A stretch of 64,000 nucleotides of DNA from Sediminibacter sp. Hel_I_10 (GCF_000688335.1 NZ_JHZX01000001.1:2418001-2482000); one strand, 5' to 3'; counted from the stretch's first letter, positions 25,728-34,736 are shown. The notes: generated by a model not told the origin, from the letters alone. Numbers and translations are program-made.

Positions 25728-25774
25728 AAAACTGAATTTTAATCTAAAATTAAAACACTAAAACTAAAACAAAT

Positions 25775-26968
25775 ATGAAACTGAATATATTATTTTTACT
25801 ATCTAAGTCAAAAATCAATTCAACAGGCAACGCTCCAGTTAGATGCAGGCTAACCTTTCAAAAAATGAGAAAAGAGTTTTCCACTGGAGTATTTATAAAT
25901 GCTAAATTTTGGAAAAGTAAGCAACAACTAATAGATACCCAAGAACCCGACGCTGAATTAAAAAACACTCAATTGAGCCTGATAAGAACAAATCTTAGTC
26001 AGGCTTTTTTATTTTTACAGGTTAAAGGAACTCAATTTACAGCAGATGACATTTATAAAAAATATAAAGGAGAGACACCTAAAAAAGATTTTGGTGTTAT
26101 GGAAGTCTATAACTTGCACAGTGATAGAATTAAGAAGCTTGTAGGCATAGATATCAAGGAAGTAACCTATTCAAAATACATAGAATCTGGTAGACATCTA
26201 AAATCATTTATTAAATTCAATTTTAAATCTAATGATATCCAATTAAAGGCTCTTAAGAGTAGTTTTCTAAAACATTATGAATACTTCCTTAAAACTGAAA
26301 AGAAGTTCCAGCAAAGCACACTAAACAAGGCTATACAAAGGTTTAGGAAGGTGATTAAATATGCTGTTTCTGAAGATTACTTAGACAAAGATCCATTTAT
26401 ACTTTATAGGGCTAAACGTATTAAAAAGGAAGTTATATTTCTTTCTCCTGAACAATTAAAAAATCTGGAAGAAACAAAGTTTGAAATTAAAAGGATAGAG
26501 CAGATTAAGGATATGTTTGTTTTTTGTTGTTATACAGGTCTTGGTTTTAGTGAAATGAAAGAATTGAAGAAAAGAGATGTGTCAATTGGATTTGATGGTG
26601 AAGTTTGGTTAAATGTCAGAAGATCCAAGACAAATAGGAGATATAATGTACCATTATTGCCTAAAGCTAGAGAGATAAAAGATAAATATTATGATGAGGC
26701 TTCGGATTATGTATTTCAAAGCATATCCAATGCTAAATTCAACGCTTATCTAAAAGAGATCGCTGATATTGTAGGGATTGAATTTAATTTAACCCATCAT
26801 ATAGCCAGAAAGACTTTTGCAAGTACCGTGTTGCTTTATAATAATGTGCCAATTGAGATTGTAAGTAAGTTACTTGGGCATTCTAAAATACAAACAACAC
26901 AGGATAGTTATGGAAAAATAGTAGAGAAACAGATTAGTCTAGAGATGAAAAAATTAAAGGGGAGGTAA
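25775..26968 (+). CDS. Tyrosine recombinase (integrase) of the element
   Basis: The 397-residue protein has an N-terminal arm-binding region, a SAM-like core-binding domain (about 110-210) and a catalytic domain. The catalytic lysine is in RRSKTNRRYNVPL, the HxxR motif in LTHHIARKTFAS, the third histidine in LGHSKIQTTQDSYGKI, and the tyrosine nucleophile follows in the same motif. The first catalytic arginine is not present: the region reads CCYTGLGFSEMKEL. Loss of that Arg is known in IntDOT-type recombinases of Bacteroidota. It is expected to integrate and excise the element at tRNA-Asp. Confidence 0.93.
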   Translation: MKLNILFLLSKSKINSTGNAPVRCRLTFQKMRKEFSTGVFINAKFWKSKQQLIDTQEPDAELKNTQLSLIRTNLSQAFLFLQVKGTQFTADDIYKKYKGETPKKDFGVMEVYNLHSDRIKKLVGIDIKEVTYSKYIESGRHLKSFIKFNFKSNDIQLKALKSSFLKHYEYFLKTEKKFQQSTLNKAIQRFRKVIKYAVSEDYLDKDPFILYRAKRIKKEVIFLSPEQLKNLEETKFEIKRIEQIKDMFVFCCYTGLGFSEMKELKKRDVSIGFDGEVWLNVRRSKTNRRYNVPLLPKAREIKDKYYDEASDYVFQSISNAKFNAYLKEIADIVGIEFNLTHHIARKTFASTVLLYNNVPIEIVSKLLGHSKIQTTQDSYGKIVEKQISLEMKKLKGR

Positions 26969-26970
26969 CA

Positions 26971-27123
26971 TTACTTTCCCTTTAATCTTTTTATTTGAAT
27001 TAGTATATCAGTAATTGGGTAGATTAAACCAATAACTATAATCCCTATGCCAGCAGAGGGTTGTTTTTGCTCTATAAAAAGGATTACTATAATTGACAGG
27101 ATGTAATAACATATATATCCCAC
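26971..27123 (-). CDS. Small two-helix membrane protein, possibly a frameshifted remnant
   Basis: A 50-codon frame from a GTG at 27123 encodes two hydrophobic helices separated by IEQKQPSAG, ending IQIKRLKGK. Its stop lies two bases after the integrase stop. In another frame, an ATG at 27157 begins MVYLICILTVTGGIY, and removing one base in the ATATATATG run would join both into a 61-residue three-segment membrane protein. So this is either a short GTG-started gene or a pseudogene with a +1 slip. Confidence 0.4.
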   Translation of the reverse strand: MGYICYYILSIIVILFIEQKQPSAGIGIIVIGLIYPITDILIQIKRLKGK

Positions 27124-27234
27124 CAGTTACCGTAAGAATACAGATCAAGTAAACCATAATTTTAAATGATATATTTATTATATTACTAATAAGAAAGGCT
27201 TTTGTTGATCGTTAATATTCTAGGATTTAAATTT

Positions 27235-27441
27235 CTAGTTTCTATTGTTTTTCTGTTTTAATGGAGCAATCAATAAATAGAAAATCCAAGCAAACCAAGA
27301 GATGAAGAGTACAGCTAATACCCAAGCAAGCTTCTCACTTCCTTTCGTCTTACTTGAAAAAATAATAGAGATTAATGGAATTAACCAAATAACTGCAATT
27401 ATGATAAGGATTAATAAAGGGAATCCAACGGAATTATTCAT
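27235..27441 (-). CDS. PLDc_N domain small membrane protein
   Basis: The 68-residue protein has two membrane helices separated by the basic loop SSKTKGSEKLAWVLAVLF and the C-terminal FAWIFYLLIAP. This is the pattern of the phospholipase D/nuclease N-terminal (PLDc_N) domain found alone as a small membrane protein. Function is unknown; such genes are frequent cargo in Bacteroidota elements. Confidence 0.7.
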   Translation of the reverse strand: MNNSVGFPLLILIIIAVIWLIPLISIIFSSKTKGSEKLAWVLAVLFISWFAWIFYLLIAPLKQKNNRN

Positions 27442-27483
27442 AGTTATCTTCTCAACTGCGTTTTTTAATTGATATGGGTTATC

Positions 27484-28215
27484 TTAAAATAATGTTTCCT
27501 TTTGAACTTCATCTATAATATACGGCTGATTTGAATCAATCCCTTTTTTATACAAATCCCTACTTACAGGGTAAGCCTTAAACTCATTATTTGTAAATCC
27601 AGTTGCCATCAGTTCATTAACGCTCTGTTCTGAACGACCAGTATCTAGCCAGTCCTGAAGATAATTCTCATCTAGCACAAGAGGCATACGTTTTTTTTTG
27701 TTGTGTACTCCTGCAAAAAAATCATTTGCTTCAGTTGTTAGAATTGTGGCAGTAAAAAGTTCTGAATCTAGATCATTATAAAGCCCTGCAAAGAGAAATA
27801 AATCTCCCTTGGGATATTTGGAAGATGGTTGGTAGCAAAAATATGGTATCGATACTGCGTTTTCATGATGAGGCTCAAAAAAGCCATCGGCTAAAATCAG
27901 ACACCTTTTATTGATTGCGCTTTTTTTAAAGGATGATTTCTCAAATATTGTTTCAGATCTCGCATTCAAAGTATTACTTTTTTTTCTGAAACCCTCTGGA
28001 TTTGTTTTGGCCCAATCAGGAACTAAGCCCCATGATGCTGGAAAAATTTTTTCAGTATCATCCATTTTTATTATTTGCAAGTTTCCGTTTGAAAATCCAT
28101 TGAGATGGTAGTAAGGGGAGTATTCTCCTGAGATATCAAAAGTTGCATTAAAGTGTTTAAGCATTGATTGTTCTATCTCCTCTTTTTCTTTCCGAAGTGA
28201 TATAGAATAGCACAT
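27484..28215 (-). CDS. SRAP domain protein (SOS response-associated peptidase, YedK/HMCES family)
   Basis: The 243-residue protein starts MCYSISL, so removal of Met1 would expose the catalytic Cys2 that forms a thiazolidine link with abasic sites in single-stranded DNA. Other family marks are NARSET, the glutamate in ADGFFEPHH and the MPLVL motif after a lysine-rich loop. SRAP proteins shield abasic sites at replication forks. Presence within a mobile element, near DNA-modification-like genes, suggests a role in protecting or processing damaged element DNA. Confidence 0.9.
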   Translation of the reverse strand: MCYSISLRKEKEEIEQSMLKHFNATFDISGEYSPYYHLNGFSNGNLQIIKMDDTEKIFPASWGLVPDWAKTNPEGFRKKSNTLNARSETIFEKSSFKKSAINKRCLILADGFFEPHHENAVSIPYFCYQPSSKYPKGDLFLFAGLYNDLDSELFTATILTTEANDFFAGVHNKKKRMPLVLDENYLQDWLDTGRSEQSVNELMATGFTNNEFKAYPVSRDLYKKGIDSNQPYIIDEVQKETLF

Positions 28216-28277
28216 AGATTTAAATTTAGTTTCTAAGATATAAATAAAACGTCAAAGTAAAATTTAGATAAAAGCTA

Positions 28278-28553
28278 TTAATTTTCAAATTTTGATTGAT
28301 TCAACATATACTTCATTATATTTTTTGGGCTATTTTCCATAGTTAACCAATGAAGCGTTTCTTTTAGTTCAAATATTCTAATTTTTAATTTGTATTTACG
28401 GCCATTATTGGTTTCTTTATCCTTTAGCCTATATAATTCATCAATTCTTGACTCAAGAGTAATAATATTGAAGAGTTTTGAATACTCATTTGTGTTTATT
28501 TGAGGAATTCCGTTGTTTTTAATTGTAGCTGAAAAATATCTAGTGAACTTCAT
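28278..28553 (-). CDS. Hypothetical protein, charged helical
   Basis: The 91-residue protein is not recognised. After an N-terminal segment (MKFTRYFSATIKNNG) it is predicted to be mostly helical with a coiled-coil-like stretch ITLESRIDELYRLKDKETN and KIRIFELKETLHWL. It lies upstream of the SRAP gene on the same strand with a 62 bp gap, so the two may be co-transcribed. Confidence 0.5.
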   Translation of the reverse strand: MKFTRYFSATIKNNGIPQINTNEYSKLFNIITLESRIDELYRLKDKETNNGRKYKLKIRIFELKETLHWLTMENSPKNIMKYMLNQSKFEN

Positions 28554-28706
28554 AGCACTAAATTACTATTATTTGCAGGTGAGTATTGCTATGAAATTTA
28601 GCGAACTGTCATATTTGTAATTATATGTACTAATTTATTTATTACTTTAGTTGAATATCGATACAACTTATTATAAACATGTAATTTAGCGGATGGCTGA
28701 AAATAA

Positions 28707-29756
28707 ATGACATACTATAAAACATCACATCAAGTCAACTATGGCAAAAGAATAATACCTCTTAAGATGATTGAACATATGTCGTTTGATGATTGGGAAG
28801 AATTTATTGAAGAATGGATTGAAATAAAAAAATCCGAGTATAATGAAGCTGAAAGGTTTGGAGGTGCTGGTGATAAGGGAAGAGACGTGGTTGGATATGT
28901 TTCTGACAAGCACAAAGCCAACTATATTTGGGATTGTTATCAATGTAAACATTACGATAGTGCATTAACTCCAACTCAAGTATATAAAGAATTTGGTAAA
29001 ATTTTATATCACACTTTTCAAAAAGAATATCCTAAACCTAGAAAATTTTATTTCGTTTCGCCTAAAGGTTGCGGAACTTCCCTCTCCAAATTATTGCAGA
29101 ATCCCACGGAATTAAAGGAAGCTATCAAAAAAAATTGGGTTAGGTATTGTGAAAATGATATATCTAGCAAACAAGTTATATTAGAAGGGGAACTACTGAA
29201 ATGGGTAAATAATTTTGATTTTTCAATATTTAAAAAAATTCACACCAAAAACATTTTAAAAGAACACATTAATCATCCAAATCATCTGATAAGGTTTGGT
29301 GGAGGGTTACCAGAACGTGAAAAATTAGATACGAGCACAATTCCTAGCTCGATTCAAAATTCTGAAACGATATATGTAAATCAATTACTATCTGCTTATG
29401 CTTCTGAAAGCAATGAAAATTATAAAAAGGTAGAAGAACTAGATACAAAAAAGCTTTATAAAAATCATTTTAATAGGGCAAGAATCAGCTTTCATCACGC
29501 AGAACAATTAAGAAATTTCTCTAGAGATAGTTTACCTATTGACACTTTTGAAGACTTTCAAAAAGAAATATTAGGTGGTATTATTGATATTGTTGAAGAC
29601 GAACACTCTAATAGTTTTATAAAAGTAAAAGAAGCGGAAAAGGAGGCTCGTAAAATTGTAATCTCTTCAAATCCTTTAAAGGATGTAAGTATTATCAATG
29701 ACCGAAGCGGAGTATGTCATCAATTAGTTAATGATAAAAAAATTAAATGGATATAA
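28707..29756 (+). CDS. ABC-3C system protein with N-terminal PD-(D/E)xK nuclease-like domain
   Basis: This 349-residue protein is the first gene of a three-gene operon. Residues about 20-140 carry the Mrr/PD-(D/E)xK-like signature: a glutamate-rich helix FIEEWIEI, GAGDKGRDVVG (Asp60) and CYQCKHY (Gln79, Lys81). The remaining region (about 200-349) fits the C-terminal domain typical of the signalling/effector component of ABC-three-component systems. Its expected job is to cut nucleic acid when the coupled ATPase senses invasion. The stop overlaps the next start as TAATG. Confidence 0.8.
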   Translation: MTYYKTSHQVNYGKRIIPLKMIEHMSFDDWEEFIEEWIEIKKSEYNEAERFGGAGDKGRDVVGYVSDKHKANYIWDCYQCKHYDSALTPTQVYKEFGKILYHTFQKEYPKPRKFYFVSPKGCGTSLSKLLQNPTELKEAIKKNWVRYCENDISSKQVILEGELLKWVNNFDFSIFKKIHTKNILKEHINHPNHLIRFGGGLPEREKLDTSTIPSSIQNSETIYVNQLLSAYASESNENYKKVEELDTKKLYKNHFNRARISFHHAEQLRNFSRDSLPIDTFEDFQKEILGGIIDIVEDEHSNSFIKVKEAEKEARKIVISSNPLKDVSIINDRSGVCHQLVNDKKIKWI

Positions 29757-30238
29757 TGGAAAATAGTAAAAATATAAATCCATTCAATAACAGTGTTGAA
29801 TCTGGTCTTAGAATGTTAACTATTTTGAATGAAGCATTTCCTAAATCATTTGATTTACAAAACCTTGTTTATCTAGATTATCTAACAATTCATTCCGCAG
29901 ATATTGATAAATCAGCAAAAAGCCTTCATCCTGCGGTACCTTATCGTTCAGGTGAAATAATGGTTAGAGGTTCAATTATTGAGAAAGGACTCAGCCTTTT
30001 TGTCGCAAAGAATTTAATCGAAAAACAATATAATATCAATGGCATAGAGTATAAGGCAACAGAGAATGCAATGCCATTTCTCGAGTCACTTGAAGAAACA
30101 TATTCAATTGAACTTCAAAATAGAGCAAAATGGGCTATTGATAAATTTTCAAAGCACACTAAACAAGAACTAAAAAACATTATGACTCCAAAATTATCAG
30201 AGATAGACAATGAGTTTAATATTGAAATTTTACAATAA
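29756..30238 (+). CDS. ABC-3C system middle component
   Basis: The 160-residue protein (start at 29756; an in-frame ATG at 29747 is less likely, since TAATG coupling recurs at the next junction) has the middle-component pattern NSVESGLRMLTILNEAFPKSFDLQNLVYLDYL and IHSADI...LHPAVPYRSGEI. That signature is known from the MC2 type of ABC-three-component systems, where it is thought to bridge ATPase and effector. Its winged-helix-like fold is an inference. One-base overlaps on both sides show strict coupling. Confidence 0.8.
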   Translation: MENSKNINPFNNSVESGLRMLTILNEAFPKSFDLQNLVYLDYLTIHSADIDKSAKSLHPAVPYRSGEIMVRGSIIEKGLSLFVAKNLIEKQYNINGIEYKATENAMPFLESLEETYSIELQNRAKWAIDKFSKHTKQELKNIMTPKLSEIDNEFNIEILQ

Positions 30239-32049
30239 TGAAAACAGGGTTTATTTTAAAAGAGTTAAGACTGGCAGGGGATTCTGTTGAAAAAGCAAGT
30301 ATAGTTTTTGAAAAAGGTGTTAACATCATTACCGGTCCTTCCAATGTAGGCAAGACTTTTATATTTCAATGCTTAAACTATATGTTTGGCGGTTCAAAAC
30401 CTCCAAAGCCTATTAAACAAGCAAGAACCTATGATTTTATATATCTGGAAATTATAGATTCCCAAAATGACCATTTTACTTTATTAAGTGATTTAAAAGG
30501 TGGGAATTTTAAACTCTACAATTCAAGTATTGATAACATTAAAGAATCTGAAGAATTTGAAATACTTGATAGAAAACACAATCCATCTAGCGAGAAAACT
30601 GTTTCTGCTTTTTTACTAAAATTAAATAATTTAACTGGTAAAAAAATCAGAACGAATCAAAAAGGTAAAACTAGACAAATTTCATATCGAGATATTGTCA
30701 AATTCTCTATGGTTAATGAAACTCAAATAACTACGGAGGATTCTTTAATAGTTAGTCATTATACCAAAGTAACGGAAGAGTCTAATGTTTTGAAATTAAT
30801 TGCAACAGGCAGAGACGATAGTACCGTTATTGAATCTCTATCTCAAAATCAACTAGCAAATAGAAAAGGGAAATTAGAAATACTTAAAGAATTTATAATT
30901 GAAAATGAAAAAGAACTTAAAACTTATAAAGTTGAACCTTCTTTAATTCTCGCAGAAACTAATTCCGTAATAGAAAAATTAAGCGAAAAACACTCTAGCC
31001 TTCAAAATAAATATAACGAAATAGAGAGCAAAAGAATGGAAGCCTTAGAAATACTGTACATAAGGCAATCAAGAAGGAGAGTAATTGAGGAATTGTATAA
31101 AAGAACAGACCTTTTAAAGTCACATTATCATTCAGATGTTGCCCGTTTAAAATCAACCATAGAAACAAGTGTTTTATTAAACGAAGAGAACCACTCTGCT
31201 AACGGTAATTGTCCACTTTGTAATGGAGAAATTAAACAAGAATGTTCAATTGCTGATATCAAGAAAATAATCGATTCTTGTAGCACAGAAATACAGAAAA
31301 TTGAAACATTACTTCAAGAACTAATTGAATCAGAAAAAGTTCTTAAGGAAGAGTTTAATGATATCTCCAAGGCTGTTTTAAGTTTAGAAAAAAACATAGC
31401 CGACTATACTTTAGAACTTGATAAAGGTGTTGGGTTAGAAATGGGTTTTATCATTGAACAAATTAATCTAGAAAACGAAAAGAAAAGTATAGTTCTTGGG
31501 GCATTGTATAAATTTGAACAATTAGAGAAATTTAAAAAAGAAAAAGAAAAATTAGAAAATTCACTACCTAGTCCTAGTTCTAAAGAATCTTTTGAACATA
31601 TCACAACTGCATCATTAACAACACTTTCAAAAGCCTTAAAATCAGTACTTGAGGGCTATAATTATCCGAACTTAACGGATGTTAGTTATAGTGAGGAACA
31701 AAATGATTTTATTATATCTGGAGAGAATAGAAATCTATCTGGTAAAGGTTATCGAGCAATTATTTATTCCGCATTTATTGTAGCTCTACAAGAGTTAATA
31801 TCTCAAAAAGACTACTCAATAGGTGTACCCATTTTGGACTCTCCGTTAGTCACATATCGTAAACCTGAAAATGAAGGAGAGATTACAATAAGTGATGATT
31901 TAGCAATGGATTTTTATAGATATGTAACCTCTAAAAACGAATTAGATCAGATAATAATAATTGAGAACGAGGAACCACCAATAGATATAATAGATAAAAT
32001 AAATCACATAAAGTATAGCAAAAAGAATGGATTTATTCCCCAGAAATAA
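30238..32049 (+). CDS. ABC-3C system ATPase (Rad50/SbcC-like)
   Basis: The 603-residue protein has a Walker A loop GPSNVGKT (33-40), a long coiled-coil insertion with a CPLC zinc-hook-like motif (Cys325, Cys328), a signature-like segment NLSGKGYRAI and a Walker B GVPILDSPL (Asp534). This is the SMC/Rad50-type architecture of the ABC-ATPase of three-component conflict systems. It probably recognises foreign DNA structure and licenses the nuclease encoded two genes upstream. It is the last gene of the operon. Confidence 0.85.
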   Translation: MKTGFILKELRLAGDSVEKASIVFEKGVNIITGPSNVGKTFIFQCLNYMFGGSKPPKPIKQARTYDFIYLEIIDSQNDHFTLLSDLKGGNFKLYNSSIDNIKESEEFEILDRKHNPSSEKTVSAFLLKLNNLTGKKIRTNQKGKTRQISYRDIVKFSMVNETQITTEDSLIVSHYTKVTEESNVLKLIATGRDDSTVIESLSQNQLANRKGKLEILKEFIIENEKELKTYKVEPSLILAETNSVIEKLSEKHSSLQNKYNEIESKRMEALEILYIRQSRRRVIEELYKRTDLLKSHYHSDVARLKSTIETSVLLNEENHSANGNCPLCNGEIKQECSIADIKKIIDSCSTEIQKIETLLQELIESEKVLKEEFNDISKAVLSLEKNIADYTLELDKGVGLEMGFIIEQINLENEKKSIVLGALYKFEQLEKFKKEKEKLENSLPSPSSKESFEHITTASLTTLSKALKSVLEGYNYPNLTDVSYSEEQNDFIISGENRNLSGKGYRAIIYSAFIVALQELISQKDYSIGVPILDSPLVTYRKPENEGEITISDDLAMDFYRYVTSKNELDQIIIIENEEPPIDIIDKINHIKYSKKNGFIPQK

Positions 32050-32194
32050 AGCCAAACGCTATTATAATTTATAAAAAACGTGAGAAATAGTAATGATATC
32101 TAGGATTTTGGCTCTTGAGAAAGTTAGGGTTTAACCGATAATTGAGTTCCTCTAAACTTCTTGTTTTTCAGTTATTAACCGATACTTTTATTTT

Positions 32195-32749
32195 ATGAAA
32201 AAGACGACTAAAAAAATAATTGCAAGAGAGTTTTTAATTTTAATTGTTGGGATTATTTTCTTTTTTGTCTTGCTGGTTACATGGCTTAAACTTCATGAAA
32301 CCAATGCTCAAAAAGAGCAAAAACTTGAACGACAAATAACTGAAATAATTAATGTTGAACCTTTGAATTTGTTAAATGACTTTGTCAAGAATCTAAATAA
32401 AGAAGAGTTCAGGTGGGAAGATATAAATCCTAAATTGAAAAAATACAAAAGGCAATCTTTAATGGATTTTGTAGTCACATTGAATAGTGGAAAATACAAG
32501 AAATTAACTGATTTATATTCTAAATTTCCAGAATTTGGATTTAATGAAAAAGGACTGCCAAAGAAAGTAGACGAAATTTTATATTTTGAAAAACTGGATC
32601 ATTTGGAAAATATCCAAAGTTCTTTTTTTAATAAAACAATCAATAGTAACGACGTATACAGATTAGCTTTTATAATTTTTTCTGCTTTTTTTGTTTTGAG
32701 ATATTTGATTTATGCAGTAAGATGGAGTTTATTACAACTAAAAAATTAA
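32195..32749 (+). CDS. Hypothetical membrane protein with two terminal helices
   Basis: The 184-residue protein has a membrane helix at about 13-33 (FLILIVGIIFFFVLLVTWL) and another at about 155-175 (RLAFIIFSAFFVLRYLIYAV), with a charged helical region between that would face one side of the membrane. I do not recognise the family. It stands 145 bp after the ABC-3C operon and may be separate from it. Confidence 0.6.
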   Translation: MKKTTKKIIAREFLILIVGIIFFFVLLVTWLKLHETNAQKEQKLERQITEIINVEPLNLLNDFVKNLNKEEFRWEDINPKLKKYKRQSLMDFVVTLNSGKYKKLTDLYSKFPEFGFNEKGLPKKVDEILYFEKLDHLENIQSSFFNKTINSNDVYRLAFIIFSAFFVLRYLIYAVRWSLLQLKN

Positions 32750-32998
32750 AGTTATATGTTGAAAAGCAGATAATAATCATTAGCGGTACCGTAGATGATT
32801 TAATATTCGTTCTAAACAGCTTGATAAAATTCTTAAGGATTTTCTTTTTGGTGTGTATTTGCCAAATTAGTCCTAACAAACCAACCATATTTTACAAAAA
32901 CTGATGCTGTTTGAATTGAAAATTATGAATCTCAGATGTTTTAAATAGATAGACGGCTTTATAATTATGTGATTCCCCCTAAATAGATGCTTTTAAAC

Positions 32999-33247
32999 CT
33001 ATTTATTTATTAGCATTGATGCAATGCTATCACATATAATTAATTGTTCATTTAAAGCCATATTCTCAGCATCAAGATATTCGATTTGGTCTTCTAAATT
33101 TGAAAGCCTTTTTTCTAAATCTCTGTATTCTGAAGTTTGTTCAATGTCTAATAAATCATTTTGAATCACAGTTTGAGATTTTTGATTAGAATCACAGCTG
33201 TAAAATAGTATTGTTATTAAGATGGTAGTTTCACTAAATCTATTCAT
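32999..33247 (-). CDS. Small coiled-coil lipoprotein
   Basis: The 82-residue product has a short hydrophobic N-terminus ending in a lipobox-like ILFYSC, then a helical coiled coil (YRDLEKRLSNLEDQIEYLDAENMALNEQL). It is probably a membrane-anchored lipoprotein. It lies 30 bp downstream of the XRE repressor gene on the same strand, which suggests co-transcription. Function unknown. Confidence 0.55.
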   Translation of the reverse strand: MNRFSETTILITILFYSCDSNQKSQTVIQNDLLDIEQTSEYRDLEKRLSNLEDQIEYLDAENMALNEQLIICDSIASMLINK

Positions 33248-33277
33248 ATGTAAATATATGAATAATAGTCCATTAGT

Positions 33278-33511
33278 TTATTTTTGATTTAGATTAAAAA
33301 ACATATTTATGTCGACATCAAGAACTGAAGAAATTTGTTTTATTGTTAAAATAGATGTGTTAATTACACCGCGTTCTATTCTGCTAATTTGGGAAATCTC
33401 AATTCCAATATCATTAGCTAAATCCGCTTGGGTAAATCCCTTTGATTTTCTAAGTCTTCTAAGGTTTTGACCGAAACTTATTAAAAACTCTTGATTTTCT
33501 ATCTGATTCAC
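33278..33511 (-). CDS. XRE-family transcriptional regulator
   Basis: The 77-residue protein is a single HTH_3 domain (FGQNLRRLRKSKGFTQADLANDIGIEISQISRIERGVINTS) with a short C-terminal segment. It is likely the repressor that controls the divergent gene at 33585 and perhaps the replication module beyond. A perfect 7 bp-arm palindrome in the divergent intergenic region (33544-33561) is a good operator candidate. Confidence 0.88.
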   Translation of the reverse strand: MNQIENQEFLISFGQNLRRLRKSKGFTQADLANDIGIEISQISRIERGVINTSILTIKQISSVLDVDINMFFNLNQK

Positions 33512-33543
33512 GGCTAAAAATCGGATAGTAAAACAATCAAATC

Positions 33544-33561
33544 ATAGGCAAATATGCCTAT
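33544..33561. promoter_or_regulatory. Palindromic operator candidate between XRE gene and divergent gene
   Basis: ATAGGCA-aata-TGCCTAT is a perfect inverted repeat in the 73 bp between the divergent genes. It adjoins TATATTTA on the plus strand, a near -7 element for the rightward gene. Confidence 0.5.
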
Positions 33562-33584
33562 ATTTATAAATTAAATTCAAGAAA

Positions 33585-34550
33585 ATGATCACAGTTATAA
33601 TAATTATAGTACTAATAATAATTAGTAAGTTTATTTATGATTCCTATCTGACCAGTAATACTGAGAAGAGATGGAGCGAGTTCAAAAGCTCTAACCCTTT
33701 AGAGGCATCAAAAGTTGAAAATTCTAGTTTGGGTGTTAAATCATCGTATTCTAAATTTCCAAGTGTATCACAGAGTAACTACCCTGGGCCCAAGAGATAC
33801 TCAAAAATTGTTGAAGTACTTAATAAGAATTTATTAGATTCAAAAGGAATCATAAAAATATTAGATGGTAGGAGTTTTAAGCTTTATAGTAATTATGCTA
33901 ATTGCAGTTTTGTATTTAGATATGCCATGCAGGAATTGACCCTCACGATGTTTGATAAATCTCAGAATAATGATTTTAGTTGGACAAAAAACTATAATGA
34001 AAATCAAGTATTCACCGACCAAACGGAATTTGCAAGTGATTTTGTAAAACAAGTGAAATACAAACTTCAGGAAAGAGCAATTACCAACGTCATTAAACAA
34101 GAGACTCAAAAACAGCAATCAAATGGTTTGAGCATACCCAAAGACCATGAAAAATACATACCAAATTCCAAGAGAGAATCTTTAGACTATAACAGTCATC
34201 GTAAAATGGAAACTAAATCTTATAGAGAGGACTATAAAAATTTAACTAAAGAGCTTAAAATTCTGATTAATGATTTTCTAATTATTAATTCAAAAATTAA
34301 TACTAGAATCAATAAAGAGGGACTAGCTTTGACTGGCCTTGCCATGGATTTAATTGATTTGTCTAAAGACAAAATAAAAATTTTAGAAAATTTTGAATCC
34401 TTTAGCTATGTGGCTCATGAAGTACATAGACTTAGATTTAATAGCTTAATGAATTCTCTAAGAGAAAATATTCTGACTTTAAAATCAGCAGATGATGATT
34501 ATCTATTTTTAAATGATGTTACACCTGATTTTATGAAATTAAGGTTTTAA
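33585..34550 (+). CDS. Hypothetical membrane-anchored protein
   Basis: The 321-residue protein starts with one very hydrophobic helix (ITVIIIIVLIIISKFIYDSYL) and is otherwise hydrophilic. A compact region at about 75-160 is followed by a charged linker and a helical C-terminal domain (about 215-321: YKNLTKELKILINDFLIINSKINTRINKEG). I do not recognise the family. It is transcribed divergently from the XRE repressor gene and is probably repressed by it. Confidence 0.6.
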   Translation: MITVIIIIVLIIISKFIYDSYLTSNTEKRWSEFKSSNPLEASKVENSSLGVKSSYSKFPSVSQSNYPGPKRYSKIVEVLNKNLLDSKGIIKILDGRSFKLYSNYANCSFVFRYAMQELTLTMFDKSQNNDFSWTKNYNENQVFTDQTEFASDFVKQVKYKLQERAITNVIKQETQKQQSNGLSIPKDHEKYIPNSKRESLDYNSHRKMETKSYREDYKNLTKELKILINDFLIINSKINTRINKEGLALTGLAMDLIDLSKDKIKILENFESFSYVAHEVHRLRFNSLMNSLRENILTLKSADDDYLFLNDVTPDFMKLRF

Positions 34551-34562
34551 ATATAATTATGA

Positions 34563-34736
34563 ATGAATCAGATTCAATTTCAAAACAAATTGTTAATATC
34601 AATATGTAATTTTGATATAGGGATTTTAAATTATTTCGAAGAAGATGCTGACTACCAATTTGATGACAGAGAATTCCTAATTGAAAGTTTTGATTATGTA
34701 TTTAAAAAATTAAAAAGTGAAGGTTTATTTATCTAA
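34563..34736 (+). CDS. Small hypothetical protein, possibly truncated by frameshift
   Basis: A 57-residue frame starts at the ATG at 34563 (MNQIQFQNKLLISICNFD) and ends KSEGLFI. In a second frame the DNA stays open for another 37 codons (SKDTRSKYKYCLNSNTFGF...) to a TAA at about 34845, and the join GLFI/SKDTRSK reads as natural protein. The intact gene may therefore have been about 95 residues, with an indel near 34731. No family recognised. Confidence 0.4.
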   Translation: MNQIQFQNKLLISICNFDIGILNYFEEDADYQFDDREFLIESFDYVFKKLKSEGLFI

